DNA from: Gillisia xinjiangensis
GTDB lineage: Bacteria > Bacteroidota > Bacteroidia > Flavobacteriales > Flavobacteriaceae
NCBI RefSeq assembly: GCF_046298265.1
Contig: NZ_JBKAHK010000006.1
Coordinates: 248,001-312,000 of the forward strand
Reading direction: 5' to 3'
DNA length: 64,000 nucleotides
Under the pieces are notes generated by a model. The model was not told the DNA's origin. It did not search any database and worked only from the letters and a program-made list of their open reading frames with translations. Positions within the stretch are counted from its first letter, which is position 1. Every line of letters starts with the position of its first letter. Of this stretch, positions 8,363 through 17,183 are shown piece by piece. The translations under genes and the position numbers were made by a program.

Positions 8363-9214
8363 TTAATCCCTGGTTCCTTTCAGCATTCGGTCATTCCCGA
8401 AAATATCCTTTCCGGGAATAGATTTAAAACCAGAGCAGCTTAAAACTTCAGCAGTTTCTACTCCCAAATATTGATTGATCTCAAAATACAAGCTTCCGCC
8501 CTGCTTTAAACCGGTCTCTGCTAATTTCGTTATTTTTTGGTAAAAAATTAAAGGTTCCAGATCTTTTACATACAAGGCCATTTCAGGCTCATTTTCCAGT
8601 ACATTCCGGTGCATTTCCTTTTTTTCCAACTCCCGAACATAGGGTGGATTTGAAACTATAAGGTCGTATTTTTCGGGTAATTCAGTTGTTTTCAGAATAT
8701 CCTGTAAAATAAAATCTACTTCTACATCATTCATACTAGCGTTGGAAGTGGCAATTTTCAAGGCCTCTACAGAAATATCAATTGCTGAAACCCTGGCTTT
8801 GGGAAGCGACTTCGCCAGGCTTATGGCAATACATCCACTTCCGGTTCCTATATCCAGAATAGAAAGTTCCTCTGTTTTTGAACTTTTGAGATCTTCCAGG
8901 ATCCACTGCACCAGTTCCTCAGTTTCAGGCCTGGGGATCAAAACATTATTATTCACTTTAAATTTTAATCCGAAAAATTCGGTTTCCCCAATGATATATT
9001 GAATTGGTTCGTGTTTCAGCAATCGGAGAAGTGCTTCTTCAAACTTTTTTTCTTCAGAAGCTGATAGTTCTCTTCCGTGATCCAGTGCAAGATCAAGTCT
9101 GCCCATTTTGAGATAAGATTCTGTCAACAGATTGAAAAACGATTGTATTTCCCCGGATGGATATTCCTTTTTAAGCCGATCGAAAAATTTTGTTTTTATT
9201 TGGGAAACTAACAC
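8363..9214 (-). CDS. prmC: Release factor glutamine methyltransferase PrmC
   Basis: A 283-residue class I methyltransferase that methylates the glutamine of the GGQ motif in peptide release factors 1 and 2. The N-terminal helical domain (about residues 1-85) is followed by the SAM-binding site ILDIGTGSGCIAISLA (about 118-133) and the catalytic NPPY motif in IVSNPPYVRE, which contacts the target glutamine. Length is normal. A GNAT gene lies 31 bases upstream on the same strand. Confidence 0.95.
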   Translation of the reverse strand: MLVSQIKTKFFDRLKKEYPSGEIQSFFNLLTESYLKMGRLDLALDHGRELSASEEKKFEEALLRLLKHEPIQYIIGETEFFGLKFKVNNNVLIPRPETEELVQWILEDLKSSKTEELSILDIGTGSGCIAISLAKSLPKARVSAIDISVEALKIATSNASMNDVEVDFILQDILKTTELPEKYDLIVSNPPYVRELEKKEMHRNVLENEPEMALYVKDLEPLIFYQKITKLAETGLKQGGSLYFEINQYLGVETAEVLSCSGFKSIPGKDIFGNDRMLKGTRD

Positions 9215-9245
9215 ATTTCAGGTTTTAAAAAATTGAATTCAAAAC

Positions 9246-9731
9246 TTATAAATCATTTAGCATCCACATGGTACAATTATAATGTCCGGTATCTCCCATA
9301 GGTTTCTCCAGGGATCGAAATCCTGTGCGTGCATATAATTTCCTGGCATGCTCCATATATGGAAGCGTTTCCAGGTAACACTGTTTGTAGCCCTCTGTTT
9401 TTGCATAATCAAGGCAGGTTTTCATCATTTCTGCGCCAATACCTCTTCCCCTTGCTTCGGGGATGAAATACATTTTTTGCAATTCACAAATACCTGGGTC
9501 TGCACCTAATAAAGGTGCTATTCCGCAACCTCCAATAAGTTTCCCGTTTTCTTCAACAACAAAATAACTCATCCCGGGATGATCATAGGTACTGAACATA
9601 TCGTCCAGGGATTTATCCTCGTATGCGGTTCCAACTTTTGGTACACCCATTTCCACTAAAACTTTTCTCACAACCTCTGCAACCTGCTGATTGTCTTTTG
9701 GTTGAATTTCACGTATTTTATAACTGCTCAT
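9246..9731 (-). CDS. GNAT-family N-acetyltransferase
   Basis: A 161-residue GNAT protein. The acetyl-CoA loop is in YFIPEARGRGIGAEMM (R/Q-x-x-G-x-G/A type), preceded by GGCGIAPLLG and followed by YLETLPYMEHARKLYARTGF. The acceptor is not predictable. It is divergent from ribD with only 29 bases between the two start codons, so the two promoters must overlap each other's coding or leader DNA. PrmC follows on the same strand. Confidence 0.88.
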   Translation of the reverse strand: MSSYKIREIQPKDNQQVAEVVRKVLVEMGVPKVGTAYEDKSLDDMFSTYDHPGMSYFVVEENGKLIGGCGIAPLLGADPGICELQKMYFIPEARGRGIGAEMMKTCLDYAKTEGYKQCYLETLPYMEHARKLYARTGFRSLEKPMGDTGHYNCTMWMLNDL

Positions 9732-9748
9732 TTCTTACTAATAAATCC

Positions 9749-9756
9749 TATTTTTG
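9749..9756 (+). promoter_or_regulatory. -7 promoter box before ribD
   Basis: TATTTTTG matches the Bacteroidota TAnnTTTG box exactly. It ends five bases before the ribD GTG start (9761), so transcription would begin at about the start codon. No good TTG -33 element is seen at the usual distance. Confidence 0.45.
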
Positions 9757-9760
9757 TGAT

Positions 9761-10822
9761 GTGAAGATACACGAAAAATATATAAAAAGGTGCATTCAGC
9801 TGGCTCAAAACGGACTTGGAACCACCTATCCAAATCCATTGGTGGGAAGCGTTTTGACCTATGAAAACAGAATTATTGGGGAAGGCTGGCATCGAAAGGC
9901 AGGAGAGCCTCATGCCGAGGTAAATGCTATAAAATCTGTAAAAGACCAATCTCTTTTAAAAAAAGCAACCATCTATGTGAGTCTGGAACCTTGCAGCCAT
10001 TATGGAAAAACTCCGCCCTGCAGCGATTTAATCATCGCTTCGGGGATAAAGAAAGTGGTTATAGGCATTGTTGACCCCTTTGCAAAGGTTAAGGGAAGAG
10101 GAATAAAAAAATTACTGGATGCCGGATGTGAAGTCAGTGTTGGAATTTTAGAGGATCATTGCAGGGAATTGAATAAACGTTTTTTTACATTTCACGAAAA
10201 AAAACGCCCCTATATTATTTTGAAATGGGCTCTAACCGAAAATAATTTTATTGCTCCCAGCTCAAAGGAAGCGCGGGCACCGGTTTGGATAACCAATAAA
10301 TATTCCAGGCAAATAGTTCACAAATGGCGCAGTGAGGAACAGGCTATTTTAGTGGGTACAAATACAGCTGTAGCAGATAATCCCAAACTTAATACCCGGT
10401 TATGGGAAGGATCAAATCCCGTAAGGATTTTACTTGACCAAAACCTTAGAACCCCAATAGACTCTGCTTTGTTGGATGGGTCGGTAAAAACCATTATCAT
10501 CACTTCACAGGCTTCTAAAGACTCCTTTTCACAAGATGAAAAAGGGGAAAATGAACTGATCCTGGAGGGCATCGATTTTAAAAAAGAAATAGCCTCCCAA
10601 ATAGTTGAAGTGCTTTACACTCATGAACTTCAATCGGTTATAATTGAAGGTGGTGGCAAAACCCTGCAAACATTTATAGATGCCGGCCTTTGGGATGAAG
10701 CCAGGATATTTACGGGAGAAACCCTGTTCCCGGAAGGAGTAAAAGCTCCAGCTTTTAAGGGGAAATTAGCAAGGGAACAAAATTTAGGATCGGATAAATT
10801 AAAGATTTACATCAATGATTAA
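9761..10822 (+). CDS. ribD: Bifunctional riboflavin biosynthesis deaminase-reductase RibD
   Basis: A 353-residue enzyme with an N-terminal pyrimidine deaminase and a C-terminal 5-amino-6-(5-phosphoribosylamino)uracil reductase, steps two and three of riboflavin synthesis. Deaminase zinc site: HAE (His51, Glu53), Cys78 and Cys87 in PCSHYGKTPPC. The reductase part (about 150-353) has ILVGTNTAVADNPKLNTR and IIEGGGKTL. I place the start at GTG 9761 (VKIHEKYIKRC); the frame stays open upstream to 9623, but that part overlaps the opposing GNAT gene and is not family-like. It overlaps the following HAD gene by 8 bases. Confidence 0.93.
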   Translation: MKIHEKYIKRCIQLAQNGLGTTYPNPLVGSVLTYENRIIGEGWHRKAGEPHAEVNAIKSVKDQSLLKKATIYVSLEPCSHYGKTPPCSDLIIASGIKKVVIGIVDPFAKVKGRGIKKLLDAGCEVSVGILEDHCRELNKRFFTFHEKKRPYIILKWALTENNFIAPSSKEARAPVWITNKYSRQIVHKWRSEEQAILVGTNTAVADNPKLNTRLWEGSNPVRILLDQNLRTPIDSALLDGSVKTIIITSQASKDSFSQDEKGENELILEGIDFKKEIASQIVEVLYTHELQSVIIEGGGKTLQTFIDAGLWDEARIFTGETLFPEGVKAPAFKGKLAREQNLGSDKLKIYIND

Positions 10823-11420
10823 AACTATTATATTCGATTTTGGGGATATTTTTGTCAATTTGGACAAACCAGCTACATACAGGGAGTTGGAAAAATATGG
10901 TATTAAAGATTTGCCTGAAGTTATCAGGGATAAAAATCTGGAGCTTGAAAAAGGGCTGATCTCTTCAGAAGATTTTCTCAATTCCTATAAAAAGGAATTT
11001 GGCCTGGACCAGAACGATATCGTAAATTCCTGGAATTCAATCCTGATCGATTTCCCTGAATACCGCTTCAACTTCATCAAAAAACTTTCCGAAGAAAAGA
11101 AGTACCAACTTATTTTGCTAAGTAATACCAATGAGATCCATATTGAATGGATTATAAAGAACGTTCCCTTTTTCGGGAAATTCAGGAACTGTTTTGATGC
11201 ATTTTACCTTTCACATGAGATAAACTTAAGGAAACCGGATTCCAATATTTATGAATTTGTACTGAAAATGCATAATCTCAGTCCTGAAAATTGTTTGTTT
11301 ATTGATGATACCCAAGAAAACACGGAAGCGGCTTCAGCAATGGGAATACAAACCTGGAACCTAAATCCTGCCGGAGAAGATATTATTAACCTGTTCTCTA
11401 TTAAAAAAGATTTATTTTGA
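10815..11420 (+). CDS. HAD-superfamily hydrolase (subfamily IA)
   Basis: A 201-residue haloacid-dehalogenase-like phosphatase. Motif I is IIFDFGDIFVNLD, motif II LLSNTNEIH, the conserved lysine is in LRKPDSNIYEFVL, and motif III/IV is CLFIDDTQENTEAA. A small cap domain spans about residues 15-80. The gene overlaps ribD by 8 bases, so translational coupling is likely and a role as a phosphatase in the riboflavin pathway is attractive (the dephosphorylation step after RibD is served by HAD enzymes in other bacteria), but this is inference from position. Confidence 0.85.
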   Translation: MIKTIIFDFGDIFVNLDKPATYRELEKYGIKDLPEVIRDKNLELEKGLISSEDFLNSYKKEFGLDQNDIVNSWNSILIDFPEYRFNFIKKLSEEKKYQLILLSNTNEIHIEWIIKNVPFFGKFRNCFDAFYLSHEINLRKPDSNIYEFVLKMHNLSPENCLFIDDTQENTEAASAMGIQTWNLNPAGEDIINLFSIKKDLF

Positions 11421-12292
11421 TCTATCTTCTGCTTAGTGTACTTGCCTCAAGTGTAATTTTCGTCATCTTCAAACTTTTCCAAAGGTTTGAAGTAAACACG
11501 ATGCAGGCAATCGTGATAAATTATTTTTTTGCCTGTCTGGTTGGATTTTTCGGCTTTATGCAAAAAACCGAAATTTCCCTTATCCCAACAAAATTATGGT
11601 TCCCCGGCACTTTAATCCTTGGAGCGCTGTTTATTATCGTTTTTAATCTGGCAGCGATTACCACACAACGCAGCGGACTTTCAGTAGTAGCCGTAGCAAC
11701 AAAAATGTCGGTGGTTATTCCGGTAATTTTCGGAGTAATTCTTTATAAAGAAAGTACAGGAATTTTAAAAGTTACAGGGATTATCCTTGCTTTAATAGCG
11801 GTTTATCTAAGTTCTATAAAAACCCGGGAAGGCATCGCCATCAAAACAAAAAACCTGATATTCCCTCTTTTGGTTTTCCTGGGCAGCGGAATTATAGATA
11901 CGATGATAAAATATCTGGAGACCTCGTATGTTGCCAAAGATGATGTAGCACTGTTTTCAACCACCATTTTTGCTATTGCCGGCACCATAGGAATTTCTAT
12001 TTTAGCAGGACAGGCCGCCCTGGGGAAACTTAGAATTACCGGTAAGAATATTTTGGGCGGAATCGTACTTGGAGTTCCAAATTATTTTTCCATTTATTTC
12101 CTTGTCCTGGCATTACGAAGCGAAGGCTTTGAAAGTTCAACCGTTTTCACCATCAATAATGTAGCAATTGTCCTTGTTTCTACACTTCTGGGGATAGTTT
12201 TATTCAAGGAACATTTACTACGAAAAAACTGGATAGGAATCATCCTGGCGATTATCAGTATTTTACTGGTAGCAAACAGTTTAAACTTTTAA
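11417..12292 (+). CDS. EamA/DMT-family membrane transporter
   Basis: A 291-residue inner-membrane protein with about ten hydrophobic segments in two halves of five, the drug/metabolite transporter pattern; each half ends in an EamA-like stretch (ILALIAVYLSS near 125 and IGIILAIISILLV near the C terminus). Substrate unknown. It starts with TTG overlapping the stop of the HAD gene (TTGA), which implies coupled translation, and is followed after 2 bases by another TTG-started gene. Given the operon, export or import of a riboflavin-pathway metabolite is possible but unproven. Confidence 0.85.
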   Translation: MIYLLLSVLASSVIFVIFKLFQRFEVNTMQAIVINYFFACLVGFFGFMQKTEISLIPTKLWFPGTLILGALFIIVFNLAAITTQRSGLSVVAVATKMSVVIPVIFGVILYKESTGILKVTGIILALIAVYLSSIKTREGIAIKTKNLIFPLLVFLGSGIIDTMIKYLETSYVAKDDVALFSTTIFAIAGTIGISILAGQAALGKLRITGKNILGGIVLGVPNYFSIYFLVLALRSEGFESSTVFTINNVAIVLVSTLLGIVLFKEHLLRKNWIGIILAIISILLVANSLNF

Positions 12293-12294
12293 TT

Positions 12295-12909
12295 TTGAAG
12301 GACACCTATAAAACTATTGTAAAACCAAGTAATGAGGTCCTTTTTAAGGATAAAAATTCCAAATTTTTTGGGTATGCATTTCCTGTAATTTCCGAAGATG
12401 AAGTTAAAGTACATCTGGAGGATTTAAAAAAGAAACATCATCAGGCGCGACATTGGTGTTATGCCTGGCAAACTGGAAAGGACGAAGAACACAGGCAGTT
12501 TAGGGCAAATGATGACGGCGAACCCTCAAATTCTGCAGGAATGCCAATTTATGGCCAGATACAGTCCTTTGATGTTACCGATATTCTGATGGTGGTTGTG
12601 CGATATTTTGGAGGGGTGAAATTGGGGGTTGGCGGATTGATTAGGGCATATAAAACGGCTGCCCAAATGGCGTTGGAAAACAGCAAAATCGTAAAAAGAA
12701 CCATTGATGAAAATTTTGAGATCCATTTTGATTACCCGGAGATGAATATCGTAATGAGGATTATTAAAGAATACGATCTTTCTATCACGAGTCAAAATTT
12801 GGGGTTGGACTGCAAAATTTATATTTCGGTACGAAAGAAAGAAGCCGAGAATATTTTTGAGAAATTCCAGGCTGTCTATAAAGTGGAAATAAAAAAAATT
12901 GAGGGCTAG
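12295..12909 (+). CDS. YigZ/IMPACT-family protein
   Basis: A 204-residue UPF0029/IMPACT protein. The N-terminal domain has the conserved blocks KFFGYAFPV, HHQARHWCYAW, NDDGEPSNSAGMPI and RYFGGVKLGVGGLIRAY; the C-terminal ferredoxin-like DUF1949 domain covers about residues 135-200. Eukaryotic IMPACT modulates GCN2; the bacterial role is unclear. The start is TTG (KDTYKTI follows), consistent with the family N terminus. It is the last gene of the ribD operon, and its end overlaps the convergent thioesterase by 4 bases. Confidence 0.92.
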   Translation: MKDTYKTIVKPSNEVLFKDKNSKFFGYAFPVISEDEVKVHLEDLKKKHHQARHWCYAWQTGKDEEHRQFRANDDGEPSNSAGMPIYGQIQSFDVTDILMVVVRYFGGVKLGVGGLIRAYKTAAQMALENSKIVKRTIDENFEIHFDYPEMNIVMRIIKEYDLSITSQNLGLDCKIYISVRKKEAENIFEKFQAVYKVEIKKIEG

Positions 12910-13304
12910 TTTTTTATTTTATTAAGAATAAATTCCGGACATCGAATAGGTCTTTTTGTTTCAGAATCCATAAAAACCAAAATAGTATAAGCGGTAGTTA
13001 TAAGTTCATCGTGTTGGTTAAAAACCTGATAGGAAAATTCTATTTTAACACGTGGCAGCTCCTTGAGTTGTGTTTCAATTCTCAGGACATCATCAAAGTA
13101 GGCGGGTTTAATAAATTTCGTATTCAACTCATAAACAGGTAACATGATCCCCTCCTTTTCAAGTGATTTATAGGATACTCCCAATTGATCAAGCCAGTCT
13201 AAGCGGGCAATCTCAAGGTATTCTGCATAATTCCCATGGTGCACTACGCCCATTTGGTCGGTTTCGGCATATCTAACTTTAACAAAAGCATGATGTCTTT
13301 TCAT
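12906..13304 (-). CDS. YbgC/4HBT-family acyl-CoA thioesterase
   Basis: A 132-residue hot-dog-fold thioesterase. The active-site region RYAETDQMGVVHHGNYAEYLEIARLDWL is present, with the aspartate of TDQMG as the likely catalytic residue. Length matches YbgC proteins. It probably hydrolyses short acyl-CoA thioesters. It stands alone, convergent with the YigZ gene and divergent from dnaA. Confidence 0.9.
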   Translation of the reverse strand: MKRHHAFVKVRYAETDQMGVVHHGNYAEYLEIARLDWLDQLGVSYKSLEKEGIMLPVYELNTKFIKPAYFDDVLRIETQLKELPRVKIEFSYQVFNQHDELITTAYTILVFMDSETKRPIRCPEFILNKIKN

Positions 13305-13509
13305 GAAATATTTCGGGTATTATTTAAACAGGTTTTGTACTTTCATAGCTGAAATCAAGTATGCACAAAATTTTCTTAAAATTCAAGACCTAAACCGTTT
13401 TTTTATTAGATATTTTGTTCACATATTTGTTCCACAGAAAATTTAGACAGAAACATTGTTTTTCTAAATTCAAGTAATCTACTAACCGACAAATAACCAA
13501 ATATAAAGC

Positions 13510-14937
13510 ATGTCAAAAACTGCGCAATCAGTTTGGAATAGCTGTCTAGCTTTTATCAAAGATAACATAACCCCACAAGCCTATAAAACATGGTTTGAGC
13601 CGATACAAGCAGTAAAACTTACCGATTGTGCGTTGAGCATTCAAGTTCCCTCTAAATTTTTTTACGAATGGCTGGAGGAGCACTATGTAAAACTGCTAAA
13701 GGTCTCCCTAACAAAAGAATTGGGTGAAAAAGCGAAACTGGTGTATGTTATTAAGATGGAGAATACCTACGGCAACAAACTGCCTTTTACCGAAAAAATC
13801 CCAAGCACCCAACGAAGCCATATGGCTTCACAGGAAGTAGATGTACCTGTTAAAAATAAAAATCCGGAACTACGAAATCCCTTTATAATTCCAGGAATAC
13901 GGAATGTAAAGATCGAATCACAATTAAATCCAAACTATAATTTTGAGAATTTCCTTGAAGGAGATTCTAACAGACTTGCAAGATCTGCAGGGATGGCTGT
14001 TTCCAATAAACCTGGTGGAACTTCATTTAATCCCCTGCTCATTTTTGGTGGAGTAGGTTTAGGAAAAACACATTTAGGCCACGCCATTGGAGTTGACATA
14101 AAAGATAAATACCCTGAAAAAACGGTTTTATATATCTCTGCGGAAAAATTTACCCAACAGTACATTGAATCGGTAAAGAAGAATAACCGAAATGATTTTA
14201 TTCATTTCTACCAGATCATCGATGTTCTTATCGTGGATGACATTCAGCTTTTATCCGGAAAAGCGGGAACTCAGGATGTGTTTTTTCACATTTTTAACCA
14301 CCTGCACCAAAACGGTAAACAGGTTATTTTAACAAGTGACAAGGCTCCTGTAGATATGCAGGATATCGAGCAAAGATTGTTGTCCAGATTCAAATGGGGA
14401 CTTTCAGCAGAATTGCTTCATCCCGACTTTGAAACCCGGGTATCCATAATACAGAGTAAACTATATCGGGATGGTGTTGAGATGCCGATAGATATCATCG
14501 AATTTTTGGCCAACAATATAAAAACAAATATCAGGGAACTGGAAGGAGCTATAATTTCGCTTATTGCCCATTCCTCATTTAACAAGAAAGACATTACCCT
14601 GGAACTTGCTAAAAAGATCGTAGACAATTACGTGAAAAACACCAAGCGCGAAGTCTCCATTGATTTCATTCAGAAAATTGTAAGCGATTATTTCCAGATG
14701 GACGTGGAAACACTTCAATCCAAAACACGGAAGCGACATATTGTTCAAGCCCGTCAATTGGCGATGTTTTTCGCCAAAAAGTTCACAAAGGCATCTCTGG
14801 CAAGTATTGGAAGTCAAATAGGAAAAAGAGATCATGCCACTGTTCTTCACGCCTGTAAAACAGTAGATAATCTCGCTGCGACAGATAAACAATTTAAGAA
14901 ATTTGTTGAGGATCTTAACAAAAAACTGACATTGTAA
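13510..14937 (+). CDS. dnaA: Chromosomal replication initiator protein DnaA
   Basis: A 475-residue initiator. Domain I (about 1-85), a short linker, the AAA+ domain with Walker A GGVGLGKTH (Lys186) and Walker B IVDDIQ (Asp243/244), and the C-terminal DNA-binding domain with the DnaA signature RDHATVLHACK. It unwinds oriC and loads the helicase. The 205 bases upstream are AT-rich, but I see no cluster of good DnaA boxes (TTATCCACA), so I do not call oriC here. A low-molecular-weight phosphatase and an RsmI-like methylase follow on the same strand. Confidence 0.97.
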   Translation: MSKTAQSVWNSCLAFIKDNITPQAYKTWFEPIQAVKLTDCALSIQVPSKFFYEWLEEHYVKLLKVSLTKELGEKAKLVYVIKMENTYGNKLPFTEKIPSTQRSHMASQEVDVPVKNKNPELRNPFIIPGIRNVKIESQLNPNYNFENFLEGDSNRLARSAGMAVSNKPGGTSFNPLLIFGGVGLGKTHLGHAIGVDIKDKYPEKTVLYISAEKFTQQYIESVKKNNRNDFIHFYQIIDVLIVDDIQLLSGKAGTQDVFFHIFNHLHQNGKQVILTSDKAPVDMQDIEQRLLSRFKWGLSAELLHPDFETRVSIIQSKLYRDGVEMPIDIIEFLANNIKTNIRELEGAIISLIAHSSFNKKDITLELAKKIVDNYVKNTKREVSIDFIQKIVSDYFQMDVETLQSKTRKRHIVQARQLAMFFAKKFTKASLASIGSQIGKRDHATVLHACKTVDNLAATDKQFKKFVEDLNKKLTL

Positions 14938-15006
14938 CTCCTGTAAATAAGTTAAGCAATAACTCCTGAACCTTTGGGAGAAAAATAAAAAAACAACAAA
15001 ATACAT

Positions 15007-15468
15007 ATGAAAACCAAAGTTTTGATGGTGTGCCTTGGAAACATTTGCAGATCACCATTAGCCGAAGGAATTCTAAAATCCAAACTGAATACGGATAGTG
15101 TTCATATTGATTCTGCCGGTACCGGAGATTATCATATAGGCGATCCTCCCGACCCAAGATCCATTGCTATTGGCAAAAAATATGGTCTGGATATCACCAA
15201 TCAGCTTGGAAGACAATTTGAACCTGCAGATTTTGATCGTTTTGACCACATCTATGTGATGGACAATTTCAATTTTTCTGATGTGATTTCCCTGGCAAAA
15301 GATGAGGAACAAAAAAAGAAAGTGAAACTTATTCTTAATGAGGTTTTCCCGGGAGAAAATGTAGATGTTCCCGATCCTTACCAGGGAGGACAGCAAGGTT
15401 TTGAAAATGTTTACCAAATGCTGAATGAAGCCTGTGAGATCATCGCAAAAAAATTAGAAGAGAAATAA
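15007..15468 (+). CDS. Low-molecular-weight protein tyrosine phosphatase
   Basis: A 153-residue phosphatase with the N-terminal P-loop CLGNICRS (nucleophile Cys9, Arg15) and the general-acid motif DPYQ (Asp123). It dephosphorylates protein phosphotyrosine or arginine residues; the substrate is not evident. It follows dnaA by 69 bases and precedes an RsmI-like methylase by 65 bases on the same strand. Confidence 0.93.
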   Translation: MKTKVLMVCLGNICRSPLAEGILKSKLNTDSVHIDSAGTGDYHIGDPPDPRSIAIGKKYGLDITNQLGRQFEPADFDRFDHIYVMDNFNFSDVISLAKDEEQKKKVKLILNEVFPGENVDVPDPYQGGQQGFENVYQMLNEACEIIAKKLEEK

Positions 15469-15533
15469 ATCAATTCCCCCAGAAGAACTCCAGGCGTAAG
15501 AATCCGGATTTCTTTAAGCAATCCATCTAAAAA

Positions 15534-16265
15534 ATGTCACAAAACCCTTTTCAATATTCCGGTAAATTATATTTGATCCCAACAACTTTGGGAACCTCAA
15601 ATCCAGAAGAAGTCCTACCGGCGAGTATTAAAGGAATTATTGAAAAGATAGATCATTATATAGTTGAAAATGAAAAAACCGCCAGAAGGTCAATAAAACA
15701 AGTAGATCAGGAAAAAAATCAATCTTCATTAAAGCTTAGTCTTCTTAATAAATTTACAGATCCTGCGGATTTAAGCAGCTTTTTAACTCCATGCAAAGAG
15801 GGCATTAATGTAGGCTTGCTTAGCGAAGCGGGCTGCCCTGGAGTAGCAGATCCCGGGGCCGAAATCGTAAAGCTTGCTCATCAAACAGGAATACAGGTAG
15901 TTCCATTGGTTGGACCTTCTTCAATTTTACTGGCTATGATGGGAAGTGGAATGAACGGGCAAAGTTTTACATTTAACGGATACCTTTCTATAGATAAGAA
16001 AGAGAGAAAACAAGAGCTCAAAACCCTGGAGCGAATTTCAGCTGAAAGAAATCAGGCGCAGCTTTTTATTGAAACACCCTACAGAAATAATAATTTACTG
16101 GAGGACATGAAGCAAATCCTGAATCCTGCTACCAGACTTTGTATCGCATGTGACTTAACACTTCCTTCAGAATTTATTTTGACCATGAGCATTATGGACT
16201 GGGATAAAACAAAAGTAGACCTTCATAAAAGGCCTACTATTTTTATCATTCAAAAAGATATTTAA
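15534..16265 (+). CDS. SAM-dependent methyltransferase, RsmI-like (tetrapyrrole methylase fold)
   Basis: A 243-residue protein of the tetrapyrrole-methylase fold. YLIPTTLGTSNPEEVLP, GLLSEAGCPGVADPGAEIV and VVPLVGPSSILLAMMGSG match the RsmI-type SAM-binding regions. It differs from canonical RsmI (which makes 2'-O-methyl-C1402 in 16S rRNA) in having a long insert near residues 40-75, and is probably the Bacteroidota paralogue often annotated only as a SAM-dependent methyltransferase. Its target is therefore uncertain. It overlaps the convergent lysozyme-like gene by 4 bases. Confidence 0.82.
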   Translation: MSQNPFQYSGKLYLIPTTLGTSNPEEVLPASIKGIIEKIDHYIVENEKTARRSIKQVDQEKNQSSLKLSLLNKFTDPADLSSFLTPCKEGINVGLLSEAGCPGVADPGAEIVKLAHQTGIQVVPLVGPSSILLAMMGSGMNGQSFTFNGYLSIDKKERKQELKTLERISAERNQAQLFIETPYRNNNLLEDMKQILNPATRLCIACDLTLPSEFILTMSIMDWDKTKVDLHKRPTIFIIQKDI

Positions 16266-16915
16266 ACTTTAAGACTTGCTTTGGCTTTTCGTTCAGGTTT
16301 AACAAACGAGGTATCGTAGCCCTCAAAACGTTTCATATAATAGCCAATAGTAGTGCCAAAGGCATCACTAAAGGCATTGGCTCCCCAACTTCTTAAATAT
16401 TTTTTCACACTACCGGGACCGGCCAAATGAGCTGCTGCCAGTATTCCGGATTCGGTAATGGTGATTCCATTGATCTTTTTACCGGAAAAACGTTTTATGT
16501 CCCTGATCAGTATCCATTTATTCCTGGATGCATTGGCATAAAAAGCGGATTCCTGAAGTTCCGGAGAATTTAAGAAATTTTTGGTGTTATAGATTCCAAT
16601 TAATTCCAGGGTACCTTTTCCAAACTGGTACTTCCCCATATAACCAAATTCATTTACAACCTGATAATCACCACGGGACTCCTTAAAAGCCACTGCTTCC
16701 TTGAAACCTATATAAGATTTCCCCAATTGGGGAACAGCCTTTAAAGGCAATTCCAACAAAAGACTGTCGCTAAAAGCACTTACAGTATATTCTATACTAT
16801 CTAAAGAAGATGTTTTATACATCTCTAAATTTGCAGCCTCTTTAGTTGAGAAACTAAAAAATAAACACCCGGCTACAACAGGCAAAATTGAAAATTTTGC
16901 AACTTTCCTTTTCAT
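16262..16915 (-). CDS. Exported lysozyme-like / lytic-transglycosylase-like protein
   Basis: A 217-residue protein with an N-terminal signal segment (about residues 6-24). The central region AVAFKESRGDYQVVNEFGYMGKYQFG resembles the start of an SLT/lysozyme fold: a glutamate in KESRG as candidate catalytic acid, then a G-x-YQF motif. AAAHLAGPGSVKKYL fits the later helix of that fold. It probably cuts or binds peptidoglycan. I cannot assign a named family. A good -7 promoter box lies 57 bases upstream at 16972-16979. Confidence 0.68.
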   Translation of the reverse strand: MKRKVAKFSILPVVAGCLFFSFSTKEAANLEMYKTSSLDSIEYTVSAFSDSLLLELPLKAVPQLGKSYIGFKEAVAFKESRGDYQVVNEFGYMGKYQFGKGTLELIGIYNTKNFLNSPELQESAFYANASRNKWILIRDIKRFSGKKINGITITESGILAAAHLAGPGSVKKYLRSWGANAFSDAFGTTIGYYMKRFEGYDTSFVKPERKAKASLKV

Positions 16916-16971
16916 AAAATTTTGATTCTGAGAAGCAAACCGTCAAAATGACCCTTCTCAATTTCGCCGTG

Positions 16972-16979
16972 CAAAGATA
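16972..16979 (-). promoter_or_regulatory. -7 promoter box for the lysozyme-like gene
   Basis: On the minus strand TATCTTTG matches TAnnTTTG exactly, 57 bases before the start codon at 16915. No clear TTG is found 19-21 bases upstream of it. Confidence 0.5.
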
Positions 16980-17183
16980 CAATAATTTTTATTAAATTGA
17001 TTTACAGGCTGTTAATGATTTCCCAACTATTTTTCTAAACCCTTAGAGCCAGGTTTTACAGTTTTAGGGCTAAAGGAAAATGTGAGAAAATTAGCCGAAG
17101 ACTTCTAATGAAGATTACAGTTTTTCTCCCGCTATAGAAATAAATGAATTAACTTATATACCATACTAAACCTATAATTAAAA

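Noticed and set aside
9623..9760. Upstream part of the ribD frame
   Set aside because: It runs antisense through the GNAT gene and is not similar to RibD; GTG 9761 gives the family N terminus.
13305..13509. Replication origin upstream of dnaA
   Set aside because: The gap is AT-rich, but I find only TGTTCCACA-like sites with two mismatches to the DnaA box and no cluster.
14575..15157. Minus-strand frames of 143 and 80 residues opposite dnaA and the phosphatase gene
   Set aside because: They lie antisense to well-supported genes, have no recognisable domain and no promoter box; they are shadows of codon bias.
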